From contig LSSK01000639.1 of assembly GCA_001969505.1 (NCBI GenBank), forward strand, positions 1 to 35,157: a stretch of 35,157 nt of DNA, read 5' to 3'. This stretch comes from Zancudomyces culisetae. Lineage: Eukaryota > Kickxellomycota > Harpellomycetes > Harpellales > Legeriomycetaceae. Below the pieces are notes generated by a model. The model worked only from the letters and a program-made list of their open reading frames with translations. It did not search any database and was not told where the DNA came from. The translations under genes were made by a program, and so were the position numbers. Positions 28,141-35,157 of this stretch are shown in pieces (the stretch's first letter is position 1; every line of letters begins with the position of its first letter).

Positions 28141-30327
28141 CTAATAAGATCTTCCAAACAAAGTATAAGAAACTGCAGGCTTGCCACACTGTACACAGAC
28201 GGTGGAAGAAGTAAGTTCTTTGGGTTGGGAGAAAGGAATACACAAACTCTTTGCACCCATACTTGGAGCTCGTTCATCTTGTGGCTCATCTGAAACCACA
28301 GCAGACCTTTCCTTGATGGCATCTTCACATTCAGTTTCCTGGCACCACGGAATATAACACAACTTCTTGTCGTTAAGTGCAGCAACAAATTCAGTCCATG
28401 ACTCAACCAGCTTAACGCCTTCATCGCGACGCTGTGTGGCACGAGCAAACATGTCGGCCTGGATGGTCTCCAGCAGATCTCCAACTTGCTGGGCAATGGC
28501 GTCCAAGCGTAGTGTGGTTTTGGCCATTGTATCACGGCGGGCAGCAATGCATGTGTTGGCTTGCAGATCCTTGGGGCCAACCTCCAGTCGGACCGGTACG
28601 CCCTTGAGTTCCCAGTGGTTGTATTTGAATCCAGGTGAGTAGTTTTCACGCAAGTCGCATTCGGCTCTGATTCCAGAGCTACGTAGTCTGCTCTCAATCT
28701 CCAAACACATGTCGTGTACACGTCGGCCATCCTCTTGTGTATGTTTGACTGTCAACCCCACTGGAATTACCACTACCTGAGTTCCACATACTCGAGGTGG
28801 AATCACCAACCCTTTATCATCTCCATGCACCATTACCATTACTCCAAGCGCACGAGTCGACAACCCCCATGATGTTTGCCATACCCACAGCTTGCCTGCC
28901 TCTTCGCCTGCTGTTGCTGGTTTGCTGGGATCTTCAACTGTGATGTTGAACATCTTGGAGAAGTTCTGTCCCAAATTGTGCGACGTAGCTGCCTGGATTC
29001 CTCTCCCTGTCTCAGGGATGTATCCCTCCAATGTGGTGGTGTATAGTCCACCCGCAAACTTTTCTTTTTCGGATTTTACTCCATCAATCATTGGTACCGC
29101 CAGCAGTTCTTCATACACTTGTTTGTAGAACTTCAAGATTTGTCGTACTTCATCATCTGCTCCCTTCTTCTCCAAATGCGCGCAATGTCCTTCCTGCCAC
29201 AAAAACTCTCGTGTTCGCAAAAATGGTTGTGGGTTCTTAAATTCCCATCGCACTACACTACACCACTGATTTATCCGCAGTGGAAGGTCACGGTGGCTGC
29301 GGATCCATTTAGCAAAGTATGGATACATCACTGTTTCTGATGTTGGTCTAATTGCTATTGGCTCCTCCAAATCCGAACTACCTGCCTTAGTCACCCACGC
29401 TACCTCTGGTGCAAACCCTTCAATGTGATCCTTCTCCTTGTTCAACACCTTTGATGATACAAACATTGGAAAATAACAGTTCTTTACTCCTGCTTCTTTA
29501 ATCTTTTCATCAAAGAACTTTTGGATCTCCTCCCACACACAATACGCCCATGGTCTCAAGATGTAACACCCTGAAACATCATAGTACTCCAGCATCTCGG
29601 AATATGTCAATACCTGTTGGTACCACCGTGGGAAATCCTCTAGTTTACCCGCACTCAATCCCAACTTTGTTCCCCCAACATCCATCTTAGCCTCCTTTAC
29701 TGGTGCTGCCTCTGCCTTTTTCTTTGCTGCTGGTGCTGCTGGTGCCCCTCCTGCAGCCAACTTTGAAAAATCTAGCACACTAACCTCCTTAACTCCACTT
29801 ACTCCATCCAGATACCGTTTTAGGGTCTCTGCCGCGATAAACACTGTGTGTGCAGAGTTTAATGGGTGAAACCCTATCTCTTTGTCTTGTTCCCCTATGC
29901 TAAGCTTCTGGTCTACCACCACATGCACTGTACCTTTTTTTTCTTCCTCCATTCCTGTCAATACAAAAGGTGACACGCTACCCTTTGTAGTGTTGAAAAC
30001 TCCCTTTAATACATCCTCGTTCACAAATCTCAAATCTTTGTATTTGAGCTCCTTTCCTAGACTTGTCATGTTGACTGCTGTATCTGCTGCTGCTACCACC
30101 ATCACATGGATGGGATCTGCCCCCTTTGCAACTTTTGGCTTCAAAATCAGCGTCTTTGTTAGCTGGTATTCGCCTTCAATTGCGCTTGCATTTCCCTTTT
30201 TAAGTTCATCAAGTGCTTTGGCCCAAGCATCGACTGTTTCGACACTTTCGTGGCTTACCATCGGTCTAGTCAGTCCTAGACCTCTTAGCTGTTCACAGAT
30301 TTGTTCGATATCCCCGACGCGTGTCAT
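28141..30327 (-). CDS. Prolyl-tRNA synthetase (EC 6.1.1.15), cytosolic eukaryote/archaeal type
   Basis: The intronless gene encodes 728 residues. The enzyme charges tRNA-Pro for cytosolic translation. The N-terminal region (about 1-190) resembles a YbaK/ProX-type editing domain (DPIHVMVVAAADTAVNM, LRFVNEDVLKGVFN, VSPFVLTGMEEE). An Ala/Lys-rich linker (AAGGAPAAPAAKKKAEAAP) leads to the class II catalytic core: FPRWYQQVLTYSEMLEYYDV, PIAIRPTSETVMYPYFAKW (motif 1 and 2 region), RWEFKNPQPFLRTREFLWQE, and motif 3 in WGLSTRALGVMVMVHGDD. An anticodon-binding domain follows (VVIPVGL, SPGFKYNHWELKGVPVRLEV). The C-terminal domain has four Cys (CYIPWCQETEC, then CVQCGK) typical of zinc binding in this type and ends in the characteristic SYTLFGRSY. 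The ATG at 30327 starts a plausible N-terminus. Confidence 0.97.
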   Translation of the reverse strand: MTRVGDIEQICEQLRGLGLTRPMVSHESVETVDAWAKALDELKKGNASAIEGEYQLTKTLILKPKVAKGADPIHVMVVAAADTAVNMTSLGKELKYKDLRFVNEDVLKGVFNTTKGSVSPFVLTGMEEEKKGTVHVVVDQKLSIGEQDKEIGFHPLNSAHTVFIAAETLKRYLDGVSGVKEVSVLDFSKLAAGGAPAAPAAKKKAEAAPVKEAKMDVGGTKLGLSAGKLEDFPRWYQQVLTYSEMLEYYDVSGCYILRPWAYCVWEEIQKFFDEKIKEAGVKNCYFPMFVSSKVLNKEKDHIEGFAPEVAWVTKAGSSDLEEPIAIRPTSETVMYPYFAKWIRSHRDLPLRINQWCSVVRWEFKNPQPFLRTREFLWQEGHCAHLEKKGADDEVRQILKFYKQVYEELLAVPMIDGVKSEKEKFAGGLYTTTLEGYIPETGRGIQAATSHNLGQNFSKMFNITVEDPSKPATAGEEAGKLWVWQTSWGLSTRALGVMVMVHGDDKGLVIPPRVCGTQVVVIPVGLTVKHTQEDGRRVHDMCLEIESRLRSSGIRAECDLRENYSPGFKYNHWELKGVPVRLEVGPKDLQANTCIAARRDTMAKTTLRLDAIAQQVGDLLETIQADMFARATQRRDEGVKLVESWTEFVAALNDKKLCYIPWCQETECEDAIKERSAVVSDEPQDERAPSMGAKSLCIPFSQPKELTSSTVCVQCGKPAVSYTLFGRSY

Positions 30328-31368
30328 TTAGTCTTCTTTTTGGTTTTGCTATTGTTGCAAGTTTGTGTTTTTTTTTTGTTTTAATGTATTTTATTTTGTT
30401 TTTGTAACAAATTTATGAATTATTGGAATTTACAACCTCAACTTTAATGATTTATTATTGCTCCTTAAAATACCAGACTCTAATCAATTGGGATTTGCCT
30501 GGTGTAAAAAACCAAAATATTAATTACAAACTCAAAAAAAAATTTTTTTTTTGTTGTTATTTTTGTACACAAGAATTGATATTGATGCCCAACAAAGAAA
30601 ATACTGATGGGGGAGGGGAGGGGGAAGGAGGGAATAGAAATAACTCTCGGAAATGTAGCGATATTGTTTGCAAAATAGCCTTGGATTTGAAATATCGTTA
30701 TTGTTCTCCCTATTTTTACCTCTCAATTTGCTTTATTTTTCAATACCATCCCTCCACTTAACTCTCAAACTCATCTCCAAAAAATAAATCGAGTAAACAC
30801 CTATTTCACAAAAACTCTTCCCTGAAACTATTGGGCAACTCAATTCAAAATTATACAGCCAATTACTGACCATCCAAACTGTCGGGTTTTTGGCCATTCT
30901 TTCCTAGCTGAAACCACCAACAAAAGATGTGGCGAAATACCATATTTTCGGCCCATTTAACTGCTTTGGCATGTATATACTCTTGTAATCCCTCCCCAGG
31001 ACTTTTAGAATATATTCCCAAGCGTGGTTCTATGATTTATATGATCAAACTACATGATATCTTCTTCGCCACCAATATCACTTCACCATGAAAATGCAAA
31101 TAGTATCGTTATGTTTCCTTCAAACATCCAATTCACTAACTATTTTTTTGAGGGGGGAGTTCTCTTTTTTTAAATACTCGCCCAGCCCATGCAATGGAAT
31201 AAAAACTAGGTACAACACCGCTTTTCCCTCTTTAATATTGTTTTTCATCATATTTATTAAACAACTCTAAAATATATTTACATTTTTTTGAGAAAAAAAG
31301 AAAACAAGGCAATTGTATAAATAATAATACTAGTAAGTCTATTGATAGAAAGTATATACACATGTCGT
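30328..31368. other. Spacer with a G-tract cluster; no gene seen
   Basis: The spacer includes the promoter of prolyl-tRNA synthetase (on the left) and the 3' region of the trypsin gene (on the right). G runs of 5, 4 and 5 lie at 30609-30624, about 290 bp upstream of the synthetase ATG. Open frames at 30423-30761 and 31088-31270 have no recognisable content. Confidence 0.6.
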
Positions 31369-32169
31369 CTAAGAAATGTCAGAGCTGCTTAACCCCGTAT
31401 TGGATGTTATGAAATCCATAAAGCTCGAAACTCTGGTGTATATTGCTACAATCTCTTCAGTGCCACAGATATCAGATACGTCGGCCCGTTGGTCCCATGC
31501 ACCATAACTAGTAAGCCCAACCAGCCTCCAGTTACCATCTTTTTCTTTAACTAGCGGTCCACCTGAGTCTCCCGAGCATGTATCCTTTCCGGGCGTACCC
31601 CCAGTGCAGTATTGGGATCCCACACCGTTTCCTTCAAAGGAACTAACTCGTTTCCTACATTCATCCGTGGAAATAAGCTTTAGAGTGACCTCCTTTAGAT
31701 TATTGGAGGGTGTTGTTGCGGTTGAGGATTCTAATCCCCACCCCAATGCCTTAACTTGCTCTCCATCACCCAAATTGTCTGTGTGTATCTTTATTGGTTG
31801 ATAATCCACCTTTTTTTCTAGTTTGAAGAGTGCTATGTCATTCTTATCGCCTGCATTCCCATAATCTGGATGTATAATATTTTGTGTCACTGCAATCCCC
31901 TTGTCAGTTACAAATTTTGTTTCCCCAACAGTTACTTTCAAATCCTCAGGCTTTACATCCTTTGCACAATGCGCTGCTGTGATCACCCAATCACCACTTA
32001 GCAACGACCCACCGCATAGCGATCCAGATGCGTTGTTAATAATATATACTGCAAATGGATACTTTCCAATACTTGCATCAGTGCCTCCAACAATTCTGGC
32101 ACTCCCTTGCTGAGCCGCTGCATACCCCAACAATGATGACACACACATGTATAGAGTTTGTACTTTCAT
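31369..32169 (-). CDS. Secreted trypsin-like serine protease (S1 family)
   Basis: The 266-residue preproenzyme has a signal peptide (about 1-19), a very short propeptide (QQGSAR) and the activation site R25|IVGG, where the new Ile26 N-terminus would insert as in chymotrypsinogen-type zymogens. The catalytic triad is His67 (ITAAHC), Asp111 (NDIALFKL) and Ser202 (SGDSGGPL). Asp196, six residues before the Ser (KDTCSGDSGG), is the S1-pocket Asp that gives Lys/Arg specificity. Cys43 and Cys68 fit the disulphide around the catalytic His. All key residues are present, so it should be an active extracellular protease. Trypsins are patchy in fungi and common in insect- or animal-associated and some pathogenic lineages, which suggests a nutritional or host-contact role. 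It has no clustered protease neighbours. Confidence 0.96.
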   Translation of the reverse strand: MKVQTLYMCVSSLLGYAAAQQGSARIVGGTDASIGKYPFAVYIINNASGSLCGGSLLSGDWVITAAHCAKDVKPEDLKVTVGETKFVTDKGIAVTQNIIHPDYGNAGDKNDIALFKLEKKVDYQPIKIHTDNLGDGEQVKALGWGLESSTATTPSNNLKEVTLKLISTDECRKRVSSFEGNGVGSQYCTGGTPGKDTCSGDSGGPLVKEKDGNWRLVGLTSYGAWDQRADVSDICGTEEIVAIYTRVSSFMDFITSNTGLSSSDIS

Positions 32170-32250
32170 TTTTTTTTATTTGTTCCTCTTTTGTATTGTT
32201 ACTTGTAACAGGGTATACTTTAGATATAACCAGTGGTGTAAAAAGATATA

Positions 32251-32259
32251 TATTTTATA
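32251..32259 (-). promoter_or_regulatory. Candidate TATA box of the trypsin gene
   Basis: On the minus strand TATAAAATA lies about 85-90 bp upstream of the ATG at 32169. This is the same distance as the TATA-like elements before the two GH17 genes, the other secreted-protein genes in the window. Confidence 0.45.
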
Positions 32260-34956
32260 TTAATCTTGTTTAGTTTGCACTACAAGTAACTTGTAATAAA
32301 TAGTAGTTGTTTTTGGTAATTAATAGCTATTATTTTAACTTGATTATTTAACTGAAAAAAAACTGAACTCAGCACATTGTATTTATAGTTTTTTGGGGGG
32401 TGGGAGGGGTTTGTGTCATTGCTATATAATTAGAAAGTATGTAAAACTATATCTTTAGAACGAGATATAACACTCCTTCTCGTCTTGTAGTGTATCATTG
32501 TAAATTCAACTTAAAAAGAAAGTTAACTGCATCACAGCTAATGGAAAATATCACTTGATTTTCCTTTTACTGGCTACCAATAATTTTGTATCCCTCGTGA
32601 GAGGTAACTATAAACTGTATCCCACTAATTAGCTTTTTAATAAATTCTTTTTGCACTGCACAATCTCTTGATTTGGAACTTGCTCCTTCCCTCCATTTAT
32701 GTGTCTATTTTTGCCCGTTTCATTGATTTTCAACGCCTAAAAGTACGCTAGTAATAGTTTTATTCACTTAATTTCTCGTGGTACTCGTTTGAATTTCTAT
32801 TCGGAAACCAATCTATCCCCTGCCTAAAATAACGAGCGTGTAGACTTACAAATAGACCAGCCTCCATTTAATTCAACATAGTCAGTTGTAAAAAGCTAAA
32901 CTAAACTGTAACTGCATACACAAACACAAATGATATCTTAGTCTTTTTACTTTCCGCTTTTCTACTCAATTGCAAACAGTCTATTTTTTCTGGGTATTGT
33001 GTCTTTGCTCCAAATAACTTGTGATCATAAACAATACGCTTACTTTGATCTGTACAATAACGCCTATAGTTGATTTTTTTCTATTAAAGAAATACTTCCC
33101 CCCCCCCACCCTTCTTTTCCGCTAAGGCTCGGATTGCCTTACTCTTTGTACCTAGTGTGGATCTGCAATGACTTACAGAACAAAAATTACCAATAGACTT
33201 GTATTAGTTATTTTGGTGATAAAAACCAATGAAGTACGCCACATTTGCTAGAACAAGACAAAGCTTACTTGCCCAATCAAAACCAGGTCACCCCAATTTA
33301 AATCCAATTACAAAGTACAAGCAATATACTTGGGACCACATATTTTTTGGAGAGCAAAACAGTAGTGGTAGCTTTACTGTGTTGTAAATTTTACTCCCAA
33401 CCTTGAATCAAAAACAATCTACAAGTGATATTAATTGTTCGGCAGTTTGGTAAATTCATTTTTCTCGTATCACTAGTCGCTATAGACTTTCTTTATTTAC
33501 GTCTTGAAATTATACTATATTCATCCCCTAAAACTCCAATGCAAAAATATCTTGAAAGCAATCTTTTCTCAGCGCTTAAAGTCATGGTATGATTTTACCT
33601 GTACTGAGTGTCCATAGAAAATCTGGTTTTTGAGTTTTTAACGCTGGAAGTTCGTATCTCCTACAAATATCATGCTTATCGAGCTCTCTTGATCATACTT
33701 ATAGTCAAAAATGTGGTTATTCCTACGATACATTCACATCTTGTACTTAATATTACTTTTTGCCATTTCATTATTAATTTGTTCCTAAGATATCATACTA
33801 GTATAGTCTTGCAGATTTCAAATTCATGTCACCAACGAGAACCAGAATCGCGTATAACCGAGTCTTTTTTTTTAGTTCGATTTCCTACAAGTAAGCTATC
33901 CATGTTATCAAGCCATCCCTGCACTCATGCTAAAGCCATGCACTACCACCGGAATGTTCTGCACTATTCCTTATATCGGATTCTTTAGTGGTACCTATTG
34001 TGTTTTTTGGTGTATTTTTTAACCATAATGTATCTGCTACGCTGATGGCGGCTTATTTTTTCTTGCTAGAAACAGTAGGAATTTTTTTTAATTTACTCTT
34101 GATTGCTCTAAGTACGACTACCTCTATCCGTCCAGTACTGCTACTAATCTACGACTTACAGCCTATTCCCATATTATTAATATTTTCTTTTTCCACTTTT
34201 TCATCACATTCATACGCGATATTTTAATCGTTCTACTAAAAACTTACAATGCGCCTATGTGATAGTACTAACCCCCCTTATAAATTCAATTTTCTTTGTG
34301 CAGTTACCAAGTTCTTATTGTTTCAACTTGACGATAATGTGACCGAAAGCGTAAATAGTAATGCTGTTTCTTAGTGTTTATTTAGATCCAAGGTCTAATG
34401 AACAATTTCAAATCTCGATTTGCTCCATTTTCCTTCTTTTTCCATTAAAGTTTACTTTTAAAAAAATCTTTGAACTGAATCTATCTAATTGAATCAAAAG
34501 AATATCGCCAAGTATAACTTTATAACTCACAATATCTTCATGTATAGTCTTGCTGAGATGTTCATAAATATGTCACGTTACCCCTTTATTTCATATCGTG
34601 GTTACAATTTTTTTTGTAGAAAGAACAAACCCATGTATATATATGAATATATTCAAGATAACTACACGCTATCACAAAATGAATAGAAGGCAGCTACATC
34701 ATCTAGTAAATAGACTTGAAACACAAATTATATGCTATAGAATTCTTTAAAGAATGACTTTGAGCACTCTACCAATATAGCTTTTGCACAAAAGTATTTC
34801 ATAAAACAAGATGAATTTATTGTAGAGTTTCAATAAAACAGAACTGATGGCATTTTAAAGAATAAAAACTAAGGCACAACAAAGTAAGAAATATATGGAA
34901 TATATCTGTATTTCTGTATGAGTGTAGTTTACATTTCAGTTAATGCAAAAATTGCA
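32260..34956. other. 2.7-kb spacer; no gene supported
   Basis: The spacer is A+T-rich throughout. It contains G runs (6, 3, 4) at 32395-32409 and a run of ten C at 33098-33107. Adjacent open frames at 33608-33988 and 33988-34227 are T-rich, lack an ATG start and encode only generic hydrophobic residues, so they are probably chance. No tRNA, repeat family or transposon part was recognised. Confidence 0.55.
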
Positions 34957-35157
34957 TTAATGTCTCCCCCCCCTGCCTCTCCCACCACCACTTCTATTTC
35001 CACGACTTCCCCTGCTAGTTCCACGGCTTCCCCTATTAGTTCCACTAAATCCTCTGCTATTCTCGCCATTTCCTCCACCACCTCCATTTCCTCCACCTCC
35101 TCCGTTTCCACCACCACCATTTCCACCACCACCATTTCCACCTCCTCCGTTTCCACC
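34957..35157 (-). CDS. C-terminal end of a Gly/Asn-rich RGG protein (5' part beyond the window)
   Basis: Reading the minus strand from the right edge, an open frame of 66 codons ends at a TAA (34957-34959). It consists of GGGGN repeats, then an Arg/Gly/Ser region (NRGSRGTSRGSRGNRSGGG) and ends GRGRGGRH. Such RGG/GAR tails are found in nucleolar and RNA-binding proteins (Gar1, nucleolin/Nsr1, fibrillarin, hnRNP types), where they bind RNA and are arginine-methylated. The domain that would name the protein lies outside the window. The alternative frame over the same bases (Glu/Val-rich, 34929-35156) is a shadow of the GGA/GGT codons. Confidence 0.7.
   Translation of the reverse strand, partial: GGNGGGGNGGGGNGGGGNGGGGGNGGGGGNGENSRGFSGTNRGSRGTSRGSRGNRSGGGRGRGGRH

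Noticed and set aside
28104-28730. 208-codon minus-strand frame overlapping the 3' part of prolyl-tRNA synthetase
   Set aside because: It is out of frame with the well-conserved synthetase and has no domain.
33608-34227. Two adjacent plus-strand hydrophobic frames
   Set aside because: Neither starts with ATG, both are T-rich with generic Leu/Ile/Phe content, and no family pattern is visible.

Overview
The window is fungal nuclear DNA. It is A+T-rich, with long T/A-rich spacers. Several genes are interrupted by short GT-AG introns (about 70-140 bp, donors mostly GTAAGT or GTATGT-like). The set of genes is fungal: an aspartate kinase of the Hom3 type, a BUR1/CDK9-type kinase whose N-terminus matches fungal BUR1, a Vam7-like PX/SNARE protein, and GH17 cell-wall glucan proteins. 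An animal-type secreted trypsin together with the low G+C would suit an early-diverging, animal-associated fungus such as a gut-dwelling Harpellales (Smittium-like). That placement is an inference and was not tested.

Layout, left to right: a spacer; a secreted GH17-family protein with a Ser/Thr/Glu-rich repeat tail (minus); a two-exon deoxyribose-phosphate aldolase (minus); a 2-kb spacer with a hexanucleotide array; a second, shorter GH17 paralogue (plus); an unrecognised acidic 287-residue protein (plus), convergent with a HAPSTR1/DUF4588-like protein (minus); a 2-kb spacer; a multi-exon calcineurin A paralogue (plus), convergent with a 1061-residue WAPL-like candidate (minus); a 3-kb spacer holding a cluster of perfect hairpins; aspartate kinase (plus), convergent with a PX + SNARE protein (minus); a G-tract-rich spacer; a five-exon BUR1-type kinase (plus), convergent with prolyl-tRNA synthetase (minus); a trypsin-like protease (minus); a 2.8-kb spacer; and the C-terminal RGG-rich end of a gene that runs off the right edge (minus).

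The genes do not form a pathway or cluster. Most are ordinary single-copy functions: threonine/methionine synthesis, translation, transcription elongation, vacuolar fusion and deoxyribose salvage.

The unusual content is in two families where catalytic residues are replaced while the fold and regulatory parts look intact. The calcineurin A paralogue has Leu for the metal-binding His in the GDIHG motif and Asn for both Asp residues of GDYVDRG. It still carries the calcineurin-B-binding helix, a calmodulin-binding stretch and the autoinhibitory segment, so it looks like a regulated pseudophosphatase. Both GH17 paralogues have Asp in place of the acid/base Glu (VGND) and Gln in place of the nucleophile Glu (QTGWP). 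They may be non-hydrolytic glucan-binding proteins or enzymes with altered chemistry. All functional statements here rest on reading motifs by eye; no database search was possible.
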